From positions 1,426,001 to 1,490,000 of the forward strand of contig OZ242170.1 of the NCBI GenBank assembly GCA_965205545.1: 64,000 nt of DNA, in the 5' to 3' direction. Shown here in pieces: positions 8,745 to 17,503 of the stretch (position 1 is the first letter of the stretch; each line of letters opens with the position of its first letter). This DNA comes from Bin55 sp965205545 (GTDB lineage Bacteria > Pseudomonadota > Gammaproteobacteria > Pseudomonadales > Azotimanducaceae). The translations under genes were made by a program, and so were the position numbers. The notes beneath the pieces were generated by a model. The model made no database searches. It saw only the letters and a program-made list of their open reading frames with translations, and was not told the DNA's origin.

Positions 8745-10775
8745 TCAATGCATGCCAGTCGAAACTGGATATCGGTCGAGGGTTTGGCCGAGAGTGGCTT
8801 TCATGGGCTCTAGCCAGGGTTCAAAGTTTCGCCACTGCTCCAATCCATCCCGATATATAGGCTGTCTTACCTGTTCCGCGCTTGGGGTTCTTATCGAACG
8901 TTTGGTCTCGTGGAAGGTAAGACACGCTTCGTCGAACGGCAGTCCACAGTGATCCAATATGCGACGTACCTGTCCTTCCAAGTCAGCGACAACATCCTCG
9001 TAGTGCACTGTCAACACTTTGCCGGGCAACACACTGCTCCAATGATGCATTAGACGGCAATAGTCGTTGTAGTAAGTTGCAATCTCCTCTTGTCCGTAGG
9101 TAAATTCCTGCCCGGATGCAAACAACTGCTTAAAGCAACTGAAGCAGCATGACATGGGATGGCGGCGCGCATCAATGATCTTGGCGTTGGGAAGAATCAG
9201 GCTGATCATCCCAATGTGCCTGAAGTTGTTGGGCATCTTGTCAATGAAGAATGGCTTGGTTGTACGATGAACGCGGGTTTCGTCAATAAAGCGTTGGCCT
9301 AGTTCCTTAGCCAAGTCTGCTCGCAATTCTCGTAGCACATAGGGATAGCGCATTGGATCTGTGCGCTTTCTTCGACCATCCATTTTCTGCGCGTAGGCGC
9401 TGATGTGATGAAGTTCCAGAGTCCCTTCGACCTGAGAGTGAGAAGCCAAGATTTGTTCCAGCAACGTAGAACCAGAGCGCGGCAACCCCACGATGAATAT
9501 AGGATCCGGGTCGGTGCACCCAAATCCACTGCGCTTCGCGAAGAAATCCTTTGTGCACACTTCCTCCTGAGCTAGCAGCCGGTTAGACATTTCATTTGCG
9601 TCGTAGCGAAGTCGTTGCTTGTTCAGTTGATTGCCCTGTTTGTAGAACGAGAAGGCAACCGCAAAATCCTCCAAGTCTTCATACGCCTTGCCCAACGCAA
9701 AGAACATGTGAATTTTGTCTTCGACAGAAGTGCTGGGAGAGTCCAAGAGCCCATGCATCTGACTCAGTTCTTCCTGCGTAAAACTATATGTCTTCAAATT
9801 CGCCAGGCTCCAGTAGGAGTCGCCAAAATCGGGCTGGATTGCGTACGCTGTCCTGTAGTCTTGTATAGCTCTTTCGATCCTGCCAATCGTTTTTAAGGCG
9901 TGTCCTCGAGTCACGAACAATCGTGGGCTAACTAGAGGGCTATCTCCTGAATTCGAGAGAATTTCGTCATAGACACCCAGCGCACTGTCGACATCGCCAG
10001 TTGCCAGGACCTGATTTGCATACGCAAGTCGGAATGTTTGGTTCTTTGGTTGCGATCGAGTAAGCATCGTCGCGTGTTCGAGAGCTTTCGCATAATTCTG
10101 ACGTTTGTGTAGCACATCAATGTATTGCAGTCGGGCACCTGCGTTGTTTGGTTCAAATTCACATGCGCTTTCCAAGATGAACTCCGCATCATCAAGAATT
10201 CCAAATTCTGACCCAATCCGAGCCAAAAGGCACATTGCCTCAACGTTCTTGGGGTTCTTTCGCAGGTAGTCTCGACACAGGCGTTCCGCCTTGAGTGTTT
10301 CGCCGTCGTGAAATGCCCTCAAGACCATGACAAACGCGTGGTCCATCGATTCAAAGTAGACCAGCTGTTGTGTTGCTCGATTTCGAAGATCATTCCTGCC
10401 AAGGGTGGCTGCAAGCTCGAGCATTCCCGTCCAACCTCCCAGGAATGTCGGATTTAGACGAACGCACCTCTCAAAGGCTGCAAGTGCATCTTCATGCTGG
10501 CCCAACTCGACGAGAGTGCGCCCTCTCTCCATGTATCCGGCTGCAAAGTTAGGTCGCAACGCATCGAGTTGCGCTAGCGTTTCAAAAGCCTGCTTTGGTT
10601 CACCTTGCTGTCTCTGGCAGATTGCCAAGTGATACAGAAAGTCAGGATCGTTGGGTGACTTGGCAAGCAGAGAGTGCAAGAGCTCTGCCGCGGACGCAGA
10701 CCTCTTTTTTGAAATCAGGTCAACGACATTTGCTAGGTGTCGCTGCTTGCTCTCTGCGTGACTCCCTTGGCGCAA
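8745..10775 (-). CDS. TPR-repeat sulfotransferase
   Basis: A 676-residue fusion of TPR repeats (about residues 15-330) and a C-terminal sulfotransferase domain (about 420-670). The PAPS 5'-phosphosulfate loop is FIVGLPRSGSTLLEQIL at 427-443. The 3'-phosphate element is IIDARRHPMSCCFSCFKQ, and PFFIDKMPNN supplies the Lys/Asn region seen in tyrosylprotein-type sulfotransferases. It would move sulfate from PAPS to a protein or other acceptor bound by the TPR array. No signal peptide is visible. It sits 9 nt downstream of the TonB receptor, so the two are probably one operon; this pairing recurs in marine gammaproteobacteria and sphingomonads. The TTG start lacks a well-spaced ribosome site, so the N-terminus is uncertain. 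Confidence 0.85.
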   Translation of the reverse strand: MRQGSHAESKQRHLANVVDLISKKRSASAAELLHSLLAKSPNDPDFLYHLAICQRQQGEPKQAFETLAQLDALRPNFAAGYMERGRTLVELGQHEDALAAFERCVRLNPTFLGGWTGMLELAATLGRNDLRNRATQQLVYFESMDHAFVMVLRAFHDGETLKAERLCRDYLRKNPKNVEAMCLLARIGSEFGILDDAEFILESACEFEPNNAGARLQYIDVLHKRQNYAKALEHATMLTRSQPKNQTFRLAYANQVLATGDVDSALGVYDEILSNSGDSPLVSPRLFVTRGHALKTIGRIERAIQDYRTAYAIQPDFGDSYWSLANLKTYSFTQEELSQMHGLLDSPSTSVEDKIHMFFALGKAYEDLEDFAVAFSFYKQGNQLNKQRLRYDANEMSNRLLAQEEVCTKDFFAKRSGFGCTDPDPIFIVGLPRSGSTLLEQILASHSQVEGTLELHHISAYAQKMDGRRKRTDPMRYPYVLRELRADLAKELGQRFIDETRVHRTTKPFFIDKMPNNFRHIGMISLILPNAKIIDARRHPMSCCFSCFKQLFASGQEFTYGQEEIATYYNDYCRLMHHWSSVLPGKVLTVHYEDVVADLEGQVRRILDHCGLPFDEACLTFHETKRSIRTPSAEQVRQPIYRDGLEQWRNFEPWLEPMKATLGQTLDRYPVSTGMH

Positions 10776-10784
10776 CCTAAGCGC

Positions 10785-13424
10785 TTACATATTGAATTGG
10801 GTACGGAATCCCAGCGTTCGCGGTCGGTTGGTCGTAATCCTCTGGCGATGATCCTGGCGGTTTATGTGCAATTGCGCCCGAGTGTCCATCAGATTGTCGA
10901 CAAAAAGCTCGAACACCCACCCTTCTATGTCACTTACTCCGACAGTCAAGTCCATTACAGACCAAGCATCTTGCACCTGACGGGGGTCCACAACTGGTAT
11001 GTCAACCATGGAGTTGAAACTTTCGCCCGCGAAGTTGCCTGCCGCTTGCACGTACAGACTGCCACGCTGCAATTCCTTCTCGTAACGAACTCTGCCAGAA
11101 AACTGAATCTCTGGCGTGAGTGGGAGCTGGCTTCCTGGATCCGCGACGACGAAATCAAAGGTGGGATTGACGCTCACAAGCTCTGTGTTGTTGTAGGAGA
11201 TCGCCGCAGACAGTGTCCAACGTGAATTGGGAAGATACTCCAGCGTAGCCTCCAATCCATTGATCAATGCATCGCCACCATTGTCAACGATGGTAAAAAT
11301 GGAAATGTTTTGAGAGTCGAAGTGCGAAACCTGAATGTCCTTCCAATCAATTCGGTAGAGTGCACCATTGAATCGTGCCTTGCGATCAAGAAGCACTGAT
11401 TTCCACCCAATTTCGAGATTGTCGGTACTGTCGGACTTGTAGATTACGGGAATGAAGTAGTCGGGGAATCCTCCTGGGCCGTCGTTTCCTCTCGCCGCGA
11501 CTCCACCTGGCGCGGCAACTCCCGCTGCAGCTGCTCTGTTGAAGCCTGCCGGCCGATACCCCTGCGAAATTGTCCCATAAATCAGCAGATCCTCCAGAGC
11601 GTGCCAAGCAAGAGAGAACTTGGAAATCAAGTCGTCGACTTGGCGCGGTTGAAACCCCGCTAGGTTGGTTTGGTAATCTCGTCCACCGACACCTGTTGGA
11701 TTGACATTTACACCCGGTTCACCGGATAAGTTGGGTACGGGTCGCGACCCATACCGGAACGCTGAGTAGCCTTCGAAACCAATTTCCAAGTTGTATTGCC
11801 GCAGCCCGAAAACCGCTTCCAATACAGGCGTGATCCTCCAAGTTAGCTCGCCGAAAAATGCCGTTTCTGTCTCTGGCCTAATGATGTCATTGACGAATTG
11901 CGTAGATGGGCTTCGTTCCGATAAGTTGAACGCTCGTCCTGTGGAGATTCGATTCACGTCCATAATCGGCCAGTGCTCAGTGCCGTTGTACACGAAGTCA
12001 CCAGAGTGCCGGGGGAGGCGGTCTTGATAGAACATTCCTGCCGTCAATCCCAAATTCTCGTTCAATTCGGTATTGACACGAAACTCATGCGTCCATCTTG
12101 TGTTCTTGTTGAATATGTCTGTATAGGCCGTTCCCTTCGTGCACTCGATCACTCCAGGGTCACCTGACAACGTGGGATCGTACGTATAACCTACGCCGCC
12201 ACCCCCGTGATAGCCAGGCGTGTTGTATTCGCAAATGTAGCCTGGAATGTAGCCACCAACATTGATGTATTCCGAGTAGTCAAACACTTGGTCGACATCT
12301 CTGCTGAGATACGCTCCCGTGTAGATCATGTCTAGCCTGTTCAAGCGTCCTTCAAGTGTCCAGCTAGTCTGTCCGAACGTATCCTCCAAGGTATCTGGAT
12401 TGAATCGCGCGACATTCAGTTCGCCAAATTCGGGATCGTAGTCGAACACACCCTGCGCTTCGATGGTCTGCTGGTGGTGCTGAACGACCAAGTCCCAGTT
12501 CTCGTCGATATCCCACTTCGCACCAAGGCGAAATCCTTGATAACTAGACTTGTTGAAGTCGTTCTCAACGAACGCTTCATTGGATGCTGGCGTGTATTCA
12601 ACAGGATAGATTTTCCCTGGAATCGCATACGATCCATCGGCGAACTCGTGGCTTTGTGGATCACCGTCTACCGGCACGAATTGAATCCCATGCGACGCGG
12701 GCAGTCGGGGGTTCTTTGTTGGATCCGGCAGGTGCGCTGCTGGCACGTTGTCGATGTAGCCCCCTAGTTGACTGCTGAATAGAACGGCACGAAACGCCAG
12801 ACGATCATCAATTAGAGGAAGATTGATAACCCCTTCAACCTTGTTGGAGGGTGCGCCGCCCTCAGTTATCGAGCTGCCGGCATTGAACGCCATCTCAAAT
12901 TCATTCAGCACGGGTTTATTTGTGATCAGCCTGACGGTTCCGGCTTGTGAACTCGAACCGTAAAGTGTTCCCTGTGGACCAGGCAGGACCTCTATCCTGG
13001 ATACGTCTGTCACATAGACGTCCAGATTGCGTCCACCAGCTGTTACGGGTTGCTCATCCAAGTAGAGCGCAACATTCGGTGCAGAACCTTGAGCTTCAGC
13101 AACCGATATATTGATTGCGTCGACCGCGGCCCCCCGAATATAGACTTCATTCTGCCCCGGACCGCGTCCTCCGGCGCTAATGCTTGGAAGGTAGAGAACA
13201 TAGTCCGCGAAGCTATCAATGCGTTGCTCATTGAGATCCAGTTCCTCCATCACCTGGACGGTGACCGAAGTGTCTTGAATGCTCTCAGACTTCTTTCGCG
13301 CCGTAACGATAATCTCTTCGATCTCGGCATCTAATTCCGGCGAGGCAAACAGCAGGGCACCAACCACAAGCCCCGTAATCAATACCGGGACGAACCTGCC
13401 CCACAAATTTCTTGTTAGTTTCAC
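10785..13424 (-). CDS. TonB-dependent outer-membrane receptor
   Basis: A protein of about 879 residues with signal peptide, plug and 22-strand barrel, taking up a large nutrient across the outer membrane with TonB energy. The signal segment RFVPVLITGLVVGALLFASP is followed by IEEIIVTARKK, the TonB-box/plug entry found in proteobacterial catecholate or organic-nutrient receptors. SSQAGTVRLITNKP and VEGVINLPLI belong to the plug. The last residues, LGFRTQFNM, resemble a barrel end. GTG at 13424 is chosen because it places the signal peptide at the N-terminus. A TTG 78 nt upstream keeps the frame open but would bury it. The ligand is unknown; no iron or vitamin genes are adjacent. Confidence 0.9.
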   Translation of the reverse strand: MKLTRNLWGRFVPVLITGLVVGALLFASPELDAEIEEIIVTARKKSESIQDTSVTVQVMEELDLNEQRIDSFADYVLYLPSISAGGRGPGQNEVYIRGAAVDAINISVAEAQGSAPNVALYLDEQPVTAGGRNLDVYVTDVSRIEVLPGPQGTLYGSSSQAGTVRLITNKPVLNEFEMAFNAGSSITEGGAPSNKVEGVINLPLIDDRLAFRAVLFSSQLGGYIDNVPAAHLPDPTKNPRLPASHGIQFVPVDGDPQSHEFADGSYAIPGKIYPVEYTPASNEAFVENDFNKSSYQGFRLGAKWDIDENWDLVVQHHQQTIEAQGVFDYDPEFGELNVARFNPDTLEDTFGQTSWTLEGRLNRLDMIYTGAYLSRDVDQVFDYSEYINVGGYIPGYICEYNTPGYHGGGGVGYTYDPTLSGDPGVIECTKGTAYTDIFNKNTRWTHEFRVNTELNENLGLTAGMFYQDRLPRHSGDFVYNGTEHWPIMDVNRISTGRAFNLSERSPSTQFVNDIIRPETETAFFGELTWRITPVLEAVFGLRQYNLEIGFEGYSAFRYGSRPVPNLSGEPGVNVNPTGVGGRDYQTNLAGFQPRQVDDLISKFSLAWHALEDLLIYGTISQGYRPAGFNRAAAAGVAAPGGVAARGNDGPGGFPDYFIPVIYKSDSTDNLEIGWKSVLLDRKARFNGALYRIDWKDIQVSHFDSQNISIFTIVDNGGDALINGLEATLEYLPNSRWTLSAAISYNNTELVSVNPTFDFVVADPGSQLPLTPEIQFSGRVRYEKELQRGSLYVQAAGNFAGESFNSMVDIPVVDPRQVQDAWSVMDLTVGVSDIEGWVFELFVDNLMDTRAQLHINRQDHRQRITTNRPRTLGFRTQFNM

Positions 13425-13551
13425 GTCTCTACCGACCCAGTCGTTCGACAACGAACTCGTTGGAGTCGATGTTAGCACAGCGATTTGATTGCCAAGAATC
13501 AAATGGATGTGCGCTCACGGAGCATGGTGTACCCGTGAAACGGGCTATTTT

Positions 13552-14559
13552 CTAAGGATTTGTGGTCAGGTCTGCTAAATTCACGCAATTTGTCAAGCGA
13601 CCTTCGCGCAAGAATCTAGCCGCTGTCCGCGCGGCAAAGGCTCGAATATCACGAATGCTCTCAGGGGTAAAGAATGCCGAATGAGGAGTAACTACAAGCC
13701 GGTGCTTCATGCCTTCTTCGTCGTTCAGCCATGCTCTAACGAGTGGCCTTTCCGTGTTTGCTGGCTCTTCTGGTAGCACGTCCAACCCAGCAGCCAAAAC
13801 TGTGCCATCCTTCATTGCATCGTAAAGTGCATCGATGTCGACGATAGGACCGCGAGCGGTATTGATCACAATGCAGCCCCGCTTTGCAACAGAAAAGACT
13901 TCCTTATTCAGCAAGTGGCGTGTCTCGTCGCTCAGCGGAGTGTGCACGCTAATCACATCGGATTCGCCGACAAGCTCCTCCAGAGAATCTGATCGGCGAA
14001 CTCCCAACGCCAGTTCCACTCCACTCGGCTGGTATGGATCGAAAAAAGTCACATCCATATCGAACGCCTTGGCTCGTCGCGCCGTGGCGGTTCCGATTCG
14101 TCCGAGCCCGATGACTCCAAACGTGCAATCGGACATCCGTCTGCCAAAGGGATTCAAGGCGGGTCTCCAGTTGGCTCTTGGGTCCGCTCGAAGCGACTCG
14201 TCGTGAAAAGCTATGCTCTTTGTCAATGTCATCATAAGAGCTATGGCGTGGTCCGCCACCTCGCGGGTACCGTAGTCAGGTACATTGCATACAGGAATTC
14301 CTCTAGACGACCACGCATCGAGGTCGACATCGTCGTACCCAACCGCGGTCTTGACGAAGATCCTGCATCGTTGGAGCTTTTGCATGGAGTCCGGTGGCGG
14401 CTGGGTTCCGACTATGCCGTCGCAGCTGGCCCACTGCTCATCGGATACATTCCTCATCCCGCCTCCGAAAATCGGCGTGATTCCCTCGCCGATGGCGGCT
14501 ACTTCTATGGAGTTGTCTCTGTCTTCTCGGTGGTGCGGCCAAAGAATGCTGAAATTCAT
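13552..14559 (-). CDS. D-2-hydroxyacid dehydrogenase (NAD-dependent)
   Basis: A 335-residue member of the D-isomer-specific 2-hydroxyacid dehydrogenase family, reducing 2-oxoacids with NAD(P)H, closest in style to CtBP or phosphoglycerate-dehydrogenase-like enzymes. The Rossmann motif GLGRIG is at 151-156. The catalytic Arg-Glu-His set is visible: R236 in INTARGPI, E265 in DVLPEEP, and H293 in TPHSAF. It begins 31 nt beyond the nuoN stop on the same strand, with no terminator between, so it may be read through from the nuo operon. The substrate is unassigned, and there is no serine-biosynthesis context. Confidence 0.88.
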   Translation of the reverse strand: MNFSILWPHHREDRDNSIEVAAIGEGITPIFGGGMRNVSDEQWASCDGIVGTQPPPDSMQKLQRCRIFVKTAVGYDDVDLDAWSSRGIPVCNVPDYGTREVADHAIALMMTLTKSIAFHDESLRADPRANWRPALNPFGRRMSDCTFGVIGLGRIGTATARRAKAFDMDVTFFDPYQPSGVELALGVRRSDSLEELVGESDVISVHTPLSDETRHLLNKEVFSVAKRGCIVINTARGPIVDIDALYDAMKDGTVLAAGLDVLPEEPANTERPLVRAWLNDEEGMKHRLVVTPHSAFFTPESIRDIRAFAARTAARFLREGRLTNCVNLADLTTNP

Positions 14560-14590
14560 GTCTTCTTGTCAGGATATTGGACCATGGGTT

Positions 14591-16045
14591 CTAGAAGCCG
14601 GATGCCCGCAGCAACGTTTGCACGAGGTCAACAAGCGGAGTCGGGTAAACACCCAGCACAATCGTAGCAATTCCTAGAGTTGCCACCGCGCCGATTCCTG
14701 TCCACGACGAACTTGGCGCCCTTTCCAACTCGCCTTCAGGTCGAGAAGTCATGGCAAAGACAATTCTCAGGTAGTAGTAGATGCCAATGGCGCTACCCAC
14801 CACCAATAGACCTACCAATGTCCACATCTTGCCTTCAATTCCAGCTGTGAACAGATAAAACTTGGCGATGAACCCCATCGTGAGTGGAATGCCAGCCAGC
14901 GATAGCGCCGCGGCTATGAGCGTTGCAGAGAGAATCGGCCTACGCCACAACAAACCTGTTATGTCGTCGATAGTTGCTAGTTCTCGTTCTGAGTGGACCG
15001 ACAAAACCGAAATGACACCGAACGCGGCAAGAGTCATGACAAAGTAGCCAGCGAGATACACAATCGCCGTCTCGAATCCAATGCCAGGATGGGTTGACAC
15101 CAAGAACAGCGCGATCACCAGATACCCCATGTGTGCGATTGACGAATATGCAAGCAATCTCTTCAGATTCTTTTGCTGCAACGCTAACAGATTGCCGACA
15201 ATCATGGATGCCGCCGCAATGAGGAAAACCACGTACGTGATTGCCTCAGAACTGAACACATCGCTTTGCATGACATATCTCATGACAACGACAAACACGG
15301 CGCCCTTAGATACTGTGGCGACAAAACCTGTAACGATTGCAGGGGCGCCCTGATAGACATCGGGAGTCCATATGTGAAAGGGAACAAGCGAGAGTTTGAA
15401 TGCTATGCCACTCCAGAAAAAGGCATGACCAATCAGGTAGAAAGTGTCGCCCTCCACGCTTCCTGTAACTGGACCCACATTCATGAACTCCATCGATCCG
15501 CTTGCTGCATATATCAACGCCATGCCGAAGAGAATAGTCGTGGATCCAACTCCAGAGAGAATCATGTACTTCAATCCCGCTTCTAGTGGTCCACGGGCTT
15601 TCTGCGGATACGCAATCATTGCATAGAGGGAAATCGAGACTATCTCCAGACCCAAAATCAGCGATGCAAAATGCGTGGCAGCGGGAAGCATCATGCCGCC
15701 GAATGTCGCGGCGAGCAAAAGCAAATAAAACTCTTCAGGGTAGCCAAGTCGCTCCTGCACGTATTGACGCGCAATCACTGCAGTGAAGATTGCAGCGAGC
15801 ACGAACATGGCGTTGAAGACGTACGACACTCCATCGACATAGAAGAGCATGGTCAGGGTAGTGCCTTCGCCGAGCGCCTCATATGCGGGGACGTGAGAGA
15901 TCAGCGTAGCGACTAGAGTCAGTAGTGTTAGCGACCAAGCTACGAAGTGGGTACGGCGAATTGCCACTCCTATCATCACGATCAGCAACCCACCTGCAAG
16001 CGCGATGTATGGCAAACCTGCAAGTAACGCGCCATCCAAATTCAT
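14591..16045 (-). CDS. nuoN: NADH-quinone oxidoreductase subunit N
   Basis: A 484-residue, 14-helix antiporter-like subunit of complex I, one of three that translocate protons in the membrane arm. FHIWTPDVYQGAPAIVTGF is the family hallmark with the conserved Lys/Pro environment of the broken helix. AYSSIAHMGYLVIALF and AGIPLTMGFIAKFYLF are further signatures. The ATG at 16045 overlaps the nuoM stop (ATGA), which fixes the start; an upstream in-frame extension of 24 residues is rejected because it is not family-like. It is the last gene of the nuo set. Confidence 0.95.
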   Translation of the reverse strand: MNLDGALLAGLPYIALAGGLLIVMIGVAIRRTHFVAWSLTLLTLVATLISHVPAYEALGEGTTLTMLFYVDGVSYVFNAMFVLAAIFTAVIARQYVQERLGYPEEFYLLLLAATFGGMMLPAATHFASLILGLEIVSISLYAMIAYPQKARGPLEAGLKYMILSGVGSTTILFGMALIYAASGSMEFMNVGPVTGSVEGDTFYLIGHAFFWSGIAFKLSLVPFHIWTPDVYQGAPAIVTGFVATVSKGAVFVVVMRYVMQSDVFSSEAITYVVFLIAAASMIVGNLLALQQKNLKRLLAYSSIAHMGYLVIALFLVSTHPGIGFETAIVYLAGYFVMTLAAFGVISVLSVHSERELATIDDITGLLWRRPILSATLIAAALSLAGIPLTMGFIAKFYLFTAGIEGKMWTLVGLLVVGSAIGIYYYLRIVFAMTSRPEGELERAPSSSWTGIGAVATLGIATIVLGVYPTPLVDLVQTLLRASGF

Positions 16046-17502
16046 GGAGCAACCCCCAACATTGGAAGAATTGCGTCCGTCATGGATAGCACATGCTGCG
16101 GGTAGATTCCCAGCCAAACCAAGGCAACCATAAGGACAATCATTGCGCTCATCTCGCGAAACGCGAAGTCCCGCATTGCGGGCACGTCAGGATTCGGCGT
16201 GCCTTGAAATGACCGTTGCATAAGCGAGAGTCCATATACGGCTGCCACCACAACGCCTATAGCCGCACAAACCGTAAGGAATACATTCTTTTGAAACGCA
16301 CCTAGCAACACCAGGAATTCGCCAATGAAGTTCCCGAGCCCAGGCATGCCCACCGAGGCTATTACGAAGAACATGGTGACGGCTCCCATTCGAGGAGCCT
16401 TCATCCACAGCCCTCCCATCTTCGACATTTCTCTCGTGTGTAATCGCTCCTGTAGTGCACCCGCCATCATGAAAAGCGCCGCAGTCGAGAAACCGTGGGC
16501 AATCATAGTCACAATCGCCCCCTGCATTCCCAGATCGTTGAACGAGTAGACCCCAACAAGAACGAAGCCCATGTGCGCAATGGAACTGTAAGCTACGAGA
16601 CGCTTGAAATCCGACTGGCTATATGCCATGAAGCCGCCGTAAAGAATGCTTGCGACACCGAGCGCCATGCCGTAGATCCAAAAGTCTCGCGAGGCTTCTG
16701 GGAACAGCGTTACGACAAATCTGATAATTCCATAAGCGCCGGTCTTTAGCAGGATCCCAGCAAGAATCACCGAGCCCGCAGTAGGAGCTTGCGTGTGGGC
16801 ATCGGGCAACCACGTGTGGAGCGGGACACTGGGCAGCTTTGTTATGAACGCAACGAAGAAACCCAACATCAGCAGACGCGCTACTGAACCATCCAGTTCA
16901 GCTCCTAGCAAAGTGTGATAGTCGAAGCTCAGCACTCCATGCGTGCTGTAGTGGATCCAGACCAAAGCCACAATCGCCACAAGCATCAACAGTCCGCTGA
17001 TCTGCGTGAAAAGAAAGAACTTCATCGATGCATAGGATCTGTCTTCGTGACCCCAGATGGCAATCAGGAAGTACATTGGAATCAACATCACTTCCCAAAA
17101 GAAGAAAAACAGGAAGAGATCGAATGCCGAGAACACTCCCACGACGCCCGCCATAACCCATAGGATGTTGAACTGGAAGAATCCTCGTCGAGTGGAAGTT
17201 TCCGTCCACGAAGAAACTACTGCGACTGCTCCAAGCAGCATTGTCAGTCCTATGAGCATCAGAGAAAGCCCATCGACTTTCAGGATTACATTGATGCCAA
17301 ATCTAGGAATCCAAGAATAGAACTGCTCCGCGTACAGTCCGCCTTCGTGCGGTCCGCTCAACCAAGCAGACACGACCCAAAGCGTTGCGAGTACGAAAGT
17401 AATCAATGCCACCCAATTTGGTAGGGTGGGGCGAATTCTTTCGGACGCCCAAGCAACCAGGCCAGCAGCCAGCAGAAGACAAATGAGAAGCAGTGCGTTC
17501 AT
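16042..17502 (-). CDS. nuoM: NADH-quinone oxidoreductase subunit M
   Basis: A 486-residue antiporter-like membrane subunit of complex I. The hallmarks are FFWEVMLIPMYFLIAIWG (conserved Glu on helix 5), LHTWLPDAHTQAPTAGSVI with the central broken helix, and VAYSSIAHMGFVLVG. The ATG at 17502 is separated from the nuoL stop by 1 nt; an in-frame codon 24 nt upstream lies inside nuoL and is not needed. Its stop overlaps the nuoN start by 4 nt, so the L-M-N block is translationally coupled. Confidence 0.95.
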   Translation of the reverse strand: MNALLLICLLLAAGLVAWASERIRPTLPNWVALITFVLATLWVVSAWLSGPHEGGLYAEQFYSWIPRFGINVILKVDGLSLMLIGLTMLLGAVAVVSSWTETSTRRGFFQFNILWVMAGVVGVFSAFDLFLFFFFWEVMLIPMYFLIAIWGHEDRSYASMKFFLFTQISGLLMLVAIVALVWIHYSTHGVLSFDYHTLLGAELDGSVARLLMLGFFVAFITKLPSVPLHTWLPDAHTQAPTAGSVILAGILLKTGAYGIIRFVVTLFPEASRDFWIYGMALGVASILYGGFMAYSQSDFKRLVAYSSIAHMGFVLVGVYSFNDLGMQGAIVTMIAHGFSTAALFMMAGALQERLHTREMSKMGGLWMKAPRMGAVTMFFVIASVGMPGLGNFIGEFLVLLGAFQKNVFLTVCAAIGVVVAAVYGLSLMQRSFQGTPNPDVPAMRDFAFREMSAMIVLMVALVWLGIYPQHVLSMTDAILPMLGVAP

Positions 17503-17503
17503 G

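Noticed and set aside
10737..11225. 162-codon plus-strand frame opposite the TonB receptor
   Set aside because: It is antisense to the well-supported receptor gene and has no recognisable domain.
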